Of a DNA stretch of 64,000 nucleotides, positions 34,570-44,308 are shown piece by piece. The translations under genes and the position numbers were made by a program. Source of the stretch: Bactrocera neohumeralis (lineage: Eukaryota; Arthropoda; Insecta; Diptera; Tephritidae); contig NC_065920.1 in NCBI RefSeq assembly GCF_024586455.1, positions 55,807,960 through 55,871,959 of the forward strand. Reading direction: 5' to 3'. The notes below the pieces were generated by a model. It saw only the letters and a program-made list of their open reading frames with translations, ran no database searches and was not told the DNA's origin. How positions within the stretch are numbered: position 1 is the stretch's first letter; each line of letters starts with the position of its first letter.

Positions 34570-34915
34570 ATGGACGCTCAGACGATTTTAGGTTTGACAG
34601 TAGCAAATTTGAAAGACAATTTAAGACAGGTTGGTTTAAGTATTCAAGGACGAAAGAATGAACTGAGGGACAGACTTCTTCGTCACTACGGTCTCTCACA
34701 GAGTGAAGATGAAGAGAGTGAAGAAGAACCCACATACGAGGAACCATCGATTCCCGTACCACAAACCATACAAACCGTAGTTATGAAAAATAGTTTTACA
34801 TTAAAAGACATTCAAGACAGTTTACCTTCGTTTACCGGTACAGACACATTAGACGTTCGTGTCTGGGTTAAAGAGTTTTTTGCGAAGTCAAGAGGATATA
34901 AGCGATTGGAATTCC
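34570..34915 (+). pseudogene. gag N-terminus with SAP-like motif, truncated
   Basis: The ATG at 34570 opens MDAQTILGLTVANLKDNLRQ; the next residues VGLSIQGRKNELRDRLLRHY complete a pattern LxVxxLKxxLxxxGLxxxGxKxxLxxRL that matches SAP-type DNA-binding motifs (residues about 8-41). An acidic Ser/Glu-rich linker follows (residues 45-60), then FTLKDIQDSLPSFTGTDTLD and VRVWVKEFF, the start of a gypsy-type capsid domain. At about 34915 the reading frame runs into an unrelated element on the opposite strand, so most of gag and all of pol are missing. Start choice: it is the first ATG of the frame and the motif begins right after it. Confidence 0.7.
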
Positions 34916-35993
34916 CTGGTATCGTTTCTCTATGGTAAAAATGTCTTGGTGGAATCGTTCCCCGTGTTCATCACTAACGGCACCCAAGTTTGGTGGAAAA
35001 AAATCTAAATATGAATATAAAAAATGTATTTTTAAGGACATATTGCAGCCTAATGCTTTGTAATGCTCTAGAAGTTCTTCAACAATAGTTTTACTGTCAT
35101 TTGATCGGTGATTTCCAAGAAAATTTTCAGTGATTTTTATAAATGATACCCAAGTTGGTTTTTTCAGATCATTGAGCTGGTTTTTAAATATATCATCTTT
35201 TATCACTTGCCTGATTTGAGGACCTACAACACGCCCTCTTTAATCTTGGCGTCAATGATTTTAGGGAATTTTTCTTTTAGATATTGAAATCCAGCGCCTT
35301 TTTTATCCATTGCTTTTACAAAGTTTTTCATCAGACCAAGTTTTATATGGAGAGGTGGTAAAAATATATCTTTAGGTTGTACTAATGGAGAATGTTTCAC
35401 ATTTTTTATTCCTGGAGTAAGAGATCGTCTTTTGCACTAATTTTTCTTCACGTAATGGTTCTTCCTATCCCTACTGTCCCATTCACAAATAAAACAACAA
35501 AATTTTGTATACCCAAGTTGCAATCCTAATAAAAGCGCAAAAATTTTTAAATCTCCGCAAATTTTCCATTTATGTTCGTCATACTGAATCTTTTCTAAAA
35601 GAAATTCCATTGTTTCATAGGATTAATTCATGTTAGCACCATAACCTACCGGTACGGAGGGACGATTATTACCATTATGTAACAAAACTGTCTTTAAGCT
35701 TGTTTTTGAAGAATCATTAAATAAACGCCACTCTTCAATTTTATGTTGTGTTCCCAAAATATTCATAACACCACAGACACTGTTACAAAATATCAAATCA
35801 TTATCTTGTGAAAAAAAGCTTTTTAACTCTTCATTTCAATGCCGAAAAAATATTTATTTTTGTGTGGAAAACCGAAATAACTTTCATACAATTTTTTTAT
35901 TAAAGGTGTTAAATTTCTTCATTGAGATACAAAAGTTATTTCACCACAAATGTAACAGAACTTTTCAGGATCATTTTTAAACTTTCTTGACAT
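34868..35993 (-). pseudogene. Multi-copy arthropod Cys-rich ORF of unknown function
   Basis: The ATG at 35993 opens MSRKFKNDPEKFCYICGEIT, a Cys-x2-Cys zinc-ligand-like start. After a stop and a deletion the frame resumes with FNDSSKTSLKTVLLHNGNN (about 35730), KIQYDEHKWKICGDLKIFAL (about 35570), LGYTKFCCFICEWDSRDRKN (about 35510-35455), LPPLHIKLGLMKNFVKAMDK (about 35360-35300), then ALGCNMSLKIHFLYSYLDFF (about 35060) and GAVSDEHGERFHQDIFTIEK (about 34975-34920). I recognise this as a family repeated in many arthropod genomes, but I know no established function and no standard transposase triad. Three or more stops break it. Its end is cut where it meets the gag piece at about 34915. Confidence 0.7.
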
Positions 35994-36604
35994 TCTTTAA
36001 GTATCACTCCACTCAGCAAACAAAAAATACAGCCACTTTTCTGAAAAATAAAGCACTGAATTAGAAAATAATAAGGAAAAATATTAAAATTTACTGATAA
36101 GCACCGGAACACGGAAACTAGACCTATTCAAATCAATACACGTATAATTTTGTAGAGAGGTAAGGTAGATGTTTCGAAAGTACTGCTTACTTTTTTTGTT
36201 ACAAAATTTTGTTGATCAGTGTTATCAGATACAAACATTCATATCACGCTTAAAACTACTTGAAAAATTCTCTCGTTTAATAGATTTTGTATAAAATTAA
36301 ATGCTCAATTAAAAAGTTTTCTACAAAATTTTGTTCACTTATACGTTTAAACGATATTAGCAGTTGGGATTAGACTATTTTAATTCAATGGAAATTTTTT
36401 TAAATTGAAAACCGCAGTTTTGTAGAAAATTTTCGGTTTGAAAAAAAAAAAAAAAACACTTAATAAGGTTGCGCATACGCCCCGTACCATTTAAGGCTGG
36501 TCTCCAAGAATTGCATGATTTCAGTAGTAGTGGCATCTTAACTCGCGTCGTGTAAGTCTATATTTCACTGCAAGTTTTCATATGCAATTTTGTTGAAAAC
36601 ATTG
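35994..36604. other. Upstream flank of the Cys-rich ORF; no gene
   Basis: AT-rich. Bases 36105-36160 resemble the first 70 bases of the window. A run of 17 A lies near 36439. No promoter can be named. Confidence 0.35.
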
Positions 36605-36860
36605 TGTCAAAAAAGTACCCGGGAGTTGTAAATAAAACTCAAAATATTTAATTATTACACTTGTGCCATTTCCTATTTTCTAGTCCGCGAAACACTTTCA
36701 TAAGCACTTTTTGGGATGGCCTTCAGCTCCTTCAGCGAATTTTGTTTTATCTCTTCGATCGACTGAAAACGATTTCACCTAGCAGGAATTTCGGTTTGGG
36801 AAACAATAAAATATCACACGAAGCCAAATCTGGTGAATGCTGTGGTTGATCGATAGTAGA
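36605..36860 (-). pseudogene. marJ: mariner transposase C-terminal end
   Basis: The minus strand, across frames, shows HSPDLASCDILLFPKPKFLL (position of the third catalytic Asp in YSPDLxxxDYxLFP), GEIVFSRSKR and a tail ending VFRGLENRKWHKC. The sequence TGTCAAAAAAGTACCCGGGA at 36605 is a likely terminal repeat. The 5' part is not present here. Confidence 0.65.
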
Positions 36861-36885
36861 AAAAAATATATTAATTTCAGAATAA

Positions 36886-37010
36886 AGGGTGGCCCAAAAT
36901 TTAGATTTCCATGTATGTAATAAAGTGTTGACAACCCTGAAAAAACAAATCGATAGCTGACAGTTAAGGCTTAATTAAAATGGGGCATTACAGGTCGTAC
37001 GCAAGTCGTA
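36886..37010 (+). mobile_element. Tc1/mariner 5' end scrap
   Basis: AAGGGTGGCCCAAAATTTAG followed by a leader with GACAACCC, ATCGATAGCTGACAGTTAAG and AATGGGG. This looks like the left end and leader of a Tc1/mariner-type element related to the DD41D lineage; the gene is lost. Confidence 0.4.
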
Positions 37011-37750
37011 TACTTTTTCGTTTTGGTAATCACAACTAGCCTCTAGATTATGTGATTTAACACCATATGATTTATTTTTATAGGATTATTTAAAATAACA
37101 GGTTTATCGAAACAAGTCAAGAAACATGCGTGCTTCAAAGAAGAAGATACAAAGTTACATTAATGAAATTCAGCCAGATTTGTGCAAAATAGTATTAGAA
37201 AATTTTGTCAAAAAAAAGCAAAGGTGTATGGAAAACCGTTTCCCGATATGCTATTTCATAAATAACACTATCTGTTGTACTTTATAGCTGAAAAAAATTA
37301 CAATCGATAGAGTAAAAGCTGTATTTTCTATTTAATTCCAATATTTCTTTAATTTCAGAAGGCCCTTCATTTGGTCAATAATTTTTACCCCTCAAATGTT
37401 ATGCGAACTTATGGACTTATTTTTGCTAAACACAATTTCTGTCAATAAAAGCTGAAAGTATAAACAAGGAAGAAAGATATTTCAGCAACAGCTATTTGCG
37501 CAAAAGTACAAAGGCATTAAGATAATGAAGGAAAAATGGTACATTAGCTTTGTATAATATTTTCTTCTTTGCATGTGTTGCATGTATACTTGCCGTCAAA
37601 TAACTGAATATAAAAAAATTCACAAATCGTTTGTCGGTGTGTTTGGAAGATGGTGGTTGATAAGGCGAATGGGAGCACAAAAGCGCGAGAAATAACGACA
37701 GTCATGACACGTTATTAGGAACATACAATTTTACGATAATACTGAAATAC
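37011..37750. other. No recognisable gene
   Basis: AT-rich non-coding sequence; nothing identified. Confidence 0.4.
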
Positions 37751-38055
37751 AAGGTGTGTTCCAATGTAAACAGGGCTTTTTGAATAATATTTGACCAAAA
37801 ATCACATTTTAACCATTAACCACTCCCGATATTCACCTGATATGGCACCGTTCTGCTTCTTCCTTTCGGAAAAATGCATTTGACCATGAAAGGAAAGCGT
37901 TATGCAGACGTAGAGGCCATTCAAAAGACTTGCACCGGCCTTTTGGCGACCACACCGGCCAATGAGCTAAAACACTCGTTCGACATGCTTTTGGACCGTG
38001 CAAAAAGCTATATTGAAGCAGAATGAGACTATTTTCTAATGATTTTAACTCGAAA
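37751..38055 (+). mobile_element. marA-5: extreme deletion derivative
   Basis: The left terminal repeat (GGTGTGTTCCAATGTAAACA) is joined after about 35 bp directly to the C-terminal coding segment: ATATTTGACCAAAAATCAC, then SPDMAPFCFFLSEK-like residues and, in frame pieces, MKGKRYADVEAIQK, ANELKHSFDMLLDRAKSYIE. All of the DNA-binding region and the first two Asp residues are missing. The entry point into the gene lies close to that in marA-3 and marA-4. Confidence 0.72.
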
Positions 38056-38714
38056 ATGTTAAGAAATAAAACTATACACTTATTCTTCGGTAGTTATGTT
38101 GGCATGAGTGGTTGTTACTGCGTTCTTAGTTGTAGTTATCTCAGATGCCAAGTCAGCGCATTGTTTCTCGCGCAAATAGAATACTCACATCAAATCTAAT
38201 GTGACAAATTTGTAAAATGCTTCTTAGGTCTCTAGGCAAATAAAGAAACTGAATTTTATTAATTCTGGAATATTATTAAAATATGTACTCTGGTTGTGGC
38301 AAGTATATACAAATTTATGCACGAAGGGAACTTTTTTAGTATTTGCTAATATATTTTTCCTGTATTTATGAGCCTGTATACATAATATAGTTTCTTTAGC
38401 GAATAATAAATAGTTTACCTTTCAGCTTAAAAATAACATATTTTATTACATTTAGTGAACTGTTGTTAGCTTAAACCTTTCTAGTTTTCTAAACAAAATT
38501 CCAATAATTGTAATGAGAAAACGCTAGCTATTTTGTTTTTTGTTTTACCATACGGAGGATTGTGCCATATAGTACAGCTAAATTGTTAAATATTTGTTGA
38601 ATTAGACATGGAAATAGGTTAGGTTAGTTTATGGAAACCGGCTTTCACGTCATATGTACATAGAGCTATTAGTCTTAAGTTATGCGAGATGGAGTTCAGT
38701 TTAATTTGAAATGA
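38056..38714. other. No recognisable gene
   Basis: AT-rich non-coding sequence; nothing identified. Confidence 0.4.
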
Positions 38715-39265
38715 AGACACAGACGTCAACATTTTTTTCGAATTTTAAGAGCGGCTTGATTTCATTATATATTGTCCTTAGTGACTTCCTTATTTTCTGT
38801 ACGTGTTCGGTAGCCAGAAGGATGGCACTTTTGGCAATCTCATCAGCTGCTTTGTTTTTGAAACTCCCTTGTGGCCTGGAATTCAGTATACATATATGCA
38901 ACCGCTTTTCGGCAGCAGCTACATTTACTACCTTCTCTGCTTCCAAGAACATTCTGCGATATGAGATTATTGCCTTAATCGCATATGGCTATAGACGTAT
39001 ATTTATGCATTTTATGTTATTTCATGCATTGTTAGCTTAGTCGGCCGCTTTCTCAACTGAAAATACTTCTCCCGGAAAGATGGTGAAGTAATCCGAAAGC
39101 TTGAAGGATCACCTGAGATCCAGCTCTGAGCAATAGGTTCCGGTTCGCACTCCATTGGATCTCCAAATTGGATCCATCTGTGTAGATGTTCTAAGTTTCG
39201 CAGGTATGTCGCAGGCTTCTGAGCCAGCCCTCTTTCTTTATTGTGACTTGGAACCTTGTCTTCCA
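38715..39265 (-). pseudogene. RNase H domain remnant of a non-LTR retrotransposon
   Basis: The minus strand shows, in order but in two frames, an ECEPEPIAQS/GTYCSELDLR segment (about 39150-39110), a PDYFTIFPGEVFSVEKAAD-like stretch (about 39090-39040, where the family has the catalytic Glu in QAEV), INIRL (about 39000), AIKAIISYR (about 38975), then the ORF MFLEAEKVVNVAAAEKRLHI and SRPQGSFKNKAADEIAKSA (position of WVPGHxGxxGNExADELA). This is the ribonuclease H fold used to remove RNA from the cDNA hybrid. It is a different family from the RTE copies. Confidence 0.65.
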
Positions 39266-39430
39266 AAAACAGAAAATACAGCGTATGGTTATATAGTCTA
39301 ATTTGTCCGCCTGTCCCCAGCTTATTGAGCCAAGCCTATTCACAAAATTTCATCGATTTATCTCCAATAGTTTATGAGAAAATAATTTCACAGTTTTAAT
39401 GTGCTCTAACTTGCAATCTACAATAACTTT

Positions 39431-40150
39431 AACAAAAACAAGAAAAAACGTTAACCCTTCACCGGTGCATTTCTTTTAGTAACTATGTCTTCAGTTTGTA
39501 TGGAAGCTATATGCTATAGTAATCCGATCTGAACAATTTTTTCGGAGATTATGTGATTACCTTTAGCAGTAATCCATGTCAAATTTCAGGAAGATACCAC
39601 GTCAAATGCGAAAGTTTTCCATAAAAGCCTTAGATTCCGATCGTTCGGTTTCTATAGCAACTACTATGTGCTATATTGTTCCGATATTACAGTGTTGCCT
39701 TAGAAAATAGTCTGTACCAAATTTCGTGAAGACATATCTTAAAATGAGAAAGTTCCCATGCAAGCTTTCGATTCCGATCATTCAGTTTGTATGGCAGCTA
39801 TATGCTATAGTAAGCCGATCTGAGCAATTTCTTCGTATATTACATTATTATCTTAGAAAATAACATGTGCCAACTTTTGTGAAGATACATTGTAAAATGT
39901 GAAAATTTTCCATACAAGAACTTGATTCCGATCGTTCAGTTTGTATGCCAGCTATATGTTATAGTGGTCCGATGTGAACAGTTCCGACAAATGAGCAGCT
40001 TCTTGAAAAGAAAATGAAGTTTACAAAATCTCAAGACGATATCTTAAAAACTGAGGACTAATTCGTATATATACACACAGACGGACAGACGGACAGACAG
40101 ACGGACATGGCTAAATCGACTCAGCTCAACATACTGATCATTTAGGTATA
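39431..40150 (-). repeat. RS1, longest copy, with internal ~154-bp units
   Basis: Inverted relative to 5870 and 16574. The box CAGTTTGTATGG...GCTATATGCTATAG recurs at 39492, 39646 (as CGGTTTCTATAG), 39783 and 39937, giving spacings of 154, 137 and 154 bp. Each unit also holds a CATACAAG...GATTCCGATC segment and a GTGAAGATA segment. It ends in an ACAGACGGACAGACGGACAG run and CTCAGCTCAACATACTGATC, which is the RS1 start side. Its opposite end (AAAACGTTAACCCTTC near 39448) is the RS1 end. Confidence 0.8.
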
Positions 40151-40834
40151 TAATTTATAGTATGTAGTATACATATGTATGTATAATGATTTTCGTTGTC
40201 CTAACAACCCTTATGTCGAATATGTCGGTCGGCGTATGAGTTATATAGTATACCATACTCGTATTAACATTTTGCACCTTACGGCATTTCCCTGGCTTTG
40301 ATTCTGGAAACTTGCAAAAAATAAATTTTGTTAATTGTGTTTTTGTAGGTGTTTTGTATATATTATAAGTTAAAATGTGGCTGGTAGTAAGCATAATACT
40401 ACATCAGAAGGTGCAATGAGCTGTTAATTATTGCCTTCAGTTTTTAACGGCAGTGGTTCATTAATTAAAAATTTTGTTCTACTATTGTTTTAAAGAGTTT
40501 TGTTTGATTTTTATCGTTTGGGGTAAAACAAACTAGCACTACAACTACTAACACTTAAAGCTATTTAAGAACTCTATACATCGTGCTAACGCTTGTTGCC
40601 TTAATTGATTCTCCACTATTCAAGCACGTACAAGACTTCCAATGAAAAATAGGTAAAAAATTCAGTAGAATTAAAATTTAAAGCATGTGAAATGTGGTCC
40701 GCATAAAAATTAGCAGTCCATTTAAACTGGCGAAAAAACTACGAGAAAGTAAAGTATTGGCAAATGTATATATTTTATTTTTTTACGTTTTAATAGACTA
40801 AAAATTTCCCGCAACATTACAAGTGACCTTAACA
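40151..40834. other. No recognisable gene
   Basis: AT-rich sequence; nothing identified. Confidence 0.4.
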
Positions 40835-42256
40835 CGTGCGGGATGGGATGGATACCGAGAGTTAAAGAAGGCAGCGAGACGCATTTGCAGACAGAAAAAG
40901 AGAGAGGCCGAAATGCGTGAGTATGAAGAGCTTGACAAGCTGGCAATGCTCGAAAATTCTACGAAAAAATGCGGCGACTAACAGAAGGTTTTAAGACCGG
41001 AGCATTTTCTTGTAGAACGACCAGGGGTGATCTACTGACTGACGCCCAGAGCATACTAAAATTATGGAGGGAACACCTCTCCTGCCGGGTAAATGGAAGG
41101 GAAAGCATAACACCGGGAGATGGTGAACCCGATTGCCAAATGGATGACGATGGAGCATACGTTCCATGACCCGAACATAAGGATGTTTGAATAGCAGCTA
41201 CCCGTCTGAGGAACAACAAAGCGGTAGGGGCCGATAAATTGGCGGCCGAACTATTCAAACAAGACGGCAAAGAACTGAGAATATGGTCTGACGGAGACAT
41301 GCCCAACGCTTGGAATTTAATACCTGAGACAGACATGTAGTAACAATAGTACCATAGTAAAGGTATCATGGTATTCTGTTTACTACGTTGATGACACACA
41401 TGGCAATGTAGTAAACTCAAATACTACCTTTGTTTCATAGGCATTAAATAACTAAAGAAAATTGTAAGCAATAAATATGTAAATGTGTGTTATGGAGAAA
41501 ATAAGTGCAATTATTTAAAATACTATAAAGTTAATGTATTTTCATCACAAAAAAATTATTTAGTAAAAGACTCCCTAAAAATCTGACATAAAATAAAGCA
41601 TTTCTTGCTTTTCCGGAAGAAAAATTGTGAAAAATATTTTGTTTTCCATTTCAATAATTAATTTTTGAAGTCAATTTGACAGAATATTTCGAAGAGCTTT
41701 TGTGTAAAAGCTTTTAGCAAAGTTTGTTACCTGTTTTTTAGCTGTGTTTATACAAATACCACAATGAAACATCATAGTATTGTTACCAGCAAAATACTAC
41801 ATTGCTCATATGGTATTTTGCTGGTATTTGGTGACACACATGTCGTATTTGTACTATATATGGTATTGTTACTACATGTCTGTCTCAGGTATAAGTGTGC
41901 TCTGCTCAATCCACAAAAAGAGAGACCCCACAATCTGCGCCAACTACAGAGCCTCCTCAACATCGCATATAAGGTTCTATCGAGCGTTGTGTGTGAAAGA
42001 TTAAAGGTCACCATCAGCAAACTGATTGAACCTCATCAGTGTGGCTTTGGTCCTGGAGAATCAACAACTGACTCATCAATCGCAAAATCTTGGAAAATAC
42101 CCGTGAAACGAGGATCGGCATACACTTCCCCTTCGTCGATTTCAAAGTTGACGACAGCACGAAAAGGAGCTGCCTTTATGCCGCTTTGTCTGAATTTGGT
42201 ATCCCCGCAAAACTAATACGGCAGCGTAAACTGATGTTGAGCAATACAAAAAGCTC
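40835..42256 (+). mobile_element. RTE-6: RTE fragment split by a MITE
   Basis: The left part (40835-41320) codes in pieces for the linker ARRICRQKxREAEMREYEELDKLA, RRLTEGFKTGAFSCRTTRGD, LTDAQSILKLWREHLSCRVN and VAADKLAAELFKQDGKEL-like residues. The right part (41892-42256) resumes exactly where the left stops: KCALLNPQKERPTICANY-like residues, LLNIAYKVLSSVVCERLKV, IEPHQCGFGPGEST and box A remnants, ending SEFGIPAKLIRQRKLMLSNT. Both ends are truncated. A 571-bp element separates the halves with a TAA duplication. It is more diverged than RTE-1 to RTE-4. Confidence 0.82.
41321..41891. mobile_element. 571-bp MITE with TAA duplication (PIF/Harbinger-like)
   Basis: Begins TACCTGAGACAGACATGTAG at 41321 and ends with the exact complement at 41891; the inverted repeat is perfect for 28 bp and partly continues. 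Direct repeats TAA lie at 41318-41320 and 41892-41894. Sister RTE copies show the empty site GGAATTTAAGTGTG. A 3-bp TWA duplication is characteristic of PIF/Harbinger. The interior has no significant frame and is AT-rich. The superfamily is inferred from the target duplication only. Confidence 0.85.
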
Positions 42257-42869
42257 TAGATACATATGCTAGATGCATATCTTTCCAATATTCTTTGTAT
42301 ACACATACTTTAATTTGAATTTGAACTTTATACTTTTTGAGGAGCTAAAGAGGTGATGAATATCGTTACTGCTATTCGAACCAATGAAAAAGTTGCAAGT
42401 GCCCAATCTGACACAAATCAACTAGTAGATTATGCAAGTGTATAAATTTTTTATTTTGAAGAAGGAGCCTGGGCCCGCTCTCAGTTTAAATCTCTTTAGC
42501 ACCTCTACCAAAACCATAAAAATGAAAGTGATCGTAAGATAGCGACATGCACTCTCCATATAACGGTACAGTTAAAAACTGCAAATGGCTATAACTCATT
42601 AACATAACTCATAACGGTACTGGTAAAAACTGCTGTAACTCATTAACTAAATGCAACAGTGACATCAAATTGTACAACTGAGATGATCTATAAGGGCTTA
42701 ATAGGAGCCGGTGTTAAAAGTGGATGATGGGCGTGATACAACCTACTTTAAATTGAAATTACCGATTTCGACAAAATTTGGTGCGTGATATTCTTATAAC
42801 ATAACCTTAAAAGTAATCCTCCTATTAGAAGATGCTATAAATTTTGCAATTGACCTCTAATGTCAGTTC
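42257..42869. other. No recognisable gene
   Basis: Non-coding DNA between RTE-6 and the DD41D element; nothing identified. Confidence 0.4.
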
Positions 42870-43645
42870 TGTTTTGACATTTGTACAGTAAACACATGCG
42901 AAATATACGTAAATAAACAATGGTACGCAACACTAATCCAGACCGCGGGTTATTGGTGACTATTTATATGACCAGTAGTCGGTCGGTGACTTTGTAACAA
43001 CGTGAATTTCGTCGCGATTTCTTGGCCATTACACCCGCTCAAAGTCACTATATGGTGGTGTGCTGTTTTCGCTGGAGAAGTCATCGGACCTTTTTTCTTC
43101 GAAGACGTCGCGGGCCAAACGGTTACTGTGAGTGGTGAGCGCTACAGAGCAATGATCAACGAGTTCTCTTTGCCGCAACTTGATGAATTAGGATTGGAAA
43201 ACATGTGGTTCCAACAGGACGGTGCAACGGCACACACTGCACGTGCCACAACCGATATGCTGAAGGATGCAATTCCTGGGAGCCTAATCTCCCGTTTTGG
43301 CGATTTGCAATGACCAGCGAGATCGCCTGATTTGACCGCTTCGGACTTCTTTTTGTGGGGCTTTGTGAAGTCGCGGGTTTATGTCAACAAGCCTCAGAGT
43401 CTTGCAGCTCTTAAATACAATATCCGTCAAGAATGTGAGGACCTATCGCCGGAAGTTCTGGCCAAAGTGATGGAAAATGCCATACAAAGAACTCAAATGA
43501 CAATCAACTGTGGCGGCGACTTCGACTTGATGTAAAAAAATTTAAAAAACCAAGTAAAAAGAATCCACAAGCAGAATCAAAGTTTTAATTAAAAAAAAAA
43601 TACAGCCAAAAAACATCGAAATGTTATTTTTGCGCCACCTTGTAT
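42870..43645 (+). mobile_element. DD41D Tc1/mariner-type element, 5'-deleted gene
   Basis: The leader with ATGGTACGC at about 42920 is followed by a jump to the catalytic domain. The right end carries TTTTTGCGCCACCTTGTA at about 43628-43645, a typical terminal sequence of this group. The first third of the transposase, with the HTH region and first Asp, is missing. Confidence 0.75.
43002..43535 (+). pseudogene. DD41D transposase catalytic domain, one in-frame stop
   Basis: One continuous frame reads HPLKVTIWWCAVFAGEVIGP, FFFEDVAGQTVTVSGERY, MWFQQDGATAHTARATTDML, then a TGA at 43311-43313, then PARSPDLTASDFFLWGFVKS and NIRQECEDLSPEVLAKVMEN, to a stop at 43533. QQDGATAH holds the second catalytic Asp and LTASDFFLWG the third; I count 41 residues between them, so a DD41D arrangement. 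The TGA stands where the family has Trp (WPxRSPDL), a single G-to-A change, so this is a recent inactivation. The first Asp lies in the missing N-terminal part. DD41D elements are known from Ceratitis (rosa); that link is from general knowledge. Confidence 0.82.
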
Positions 43646-44308
43646 AAACACCCATAGTTTGAAAGCGACGACTCGTGGGCAAACTGCAGATCCTGCTTTT
43701 ACGGCAAAACGGTCATCTTACTTTTTCGACGATTGCCACACACCTGGTGGGAGTAGGGGGGAGGTTGAAGACCCAGACAGTCCTCCAGGTAATCCACTTG
43801 GTGCAATCCCCCGCCCCATACCCTCTTAGCTGGAATGAAAAAACGAAAGTTAAAAAGCAAATCAATTTTTTTTTTTTTATTTTTTGGTAATAGCCGCTCA
43901 TCTATTCAATCCTAGTCAGCCATTGACGTCTCTAATTAACGTGCCCACCTGCGCCCACCTGATTTATAAAGTTTTCGCCATTCCAAGGCACCCTGATTTA
44001 TAAAGTTTTCGCCATTCCAAGGCACCCTGATTTATAAAGTTTTCGCCATTCCAAGGCACCCTGTCTAATGGCCGCCAAAAGGTGTCATCAAAAGCTCTAA
44101 AGTACTTTTTGTGCGATTGCCACGTACCTAAAGGTAGTAGGCGAAAGCCATGGAGGTCCTCTAACCGGTTAAATTTGTTTGATCTACCTAGCTCATGTAC
44201 TTTGGCCGCTAGATGTCGCAAAAGTTTGCCTTCATATGATTGGTGATTGTATGAGAGATACCTTAACCCTTTCAGGACCGCACTTAAACCAACTACCAGA
44301 AAATTTTT
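43646..44308. other. Non-coding region around the 34-bp tandem repeat
   Basis: Two similar blocks: GACGATTGCCACACACCTGG ... CAGTCCTCCAGGTAA (43730) and GCGATTGCCACGTACCTAAA ... GGAGGTCCTCTAACC (44113). They are in the same orientation and flank the tandem repeat. They may be parts of one dispersed element. No frame is convincing. Confidence 0.4.
43960..44061 (+). repeat. Three perfect 34-bp tandem repeats
   Basis: The unit begins TGATTTATAAAGTTTTCGCC and ends AAGGCACCC. Three copies are identical as far as I can read. They lie between two related blocks (43725-43805 and 44110-44180) that share GATTGCCAC, ACCT, GTAG and GGAGGTCCTC-like segments. Confidence 0.9.

Noticed and set aside
39431..40150. 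CRISPR-like array
   Set aside because: Units are 137-154 bp, diverged and without conserved short repeats and unique spacers; the genome is eukaryotic.
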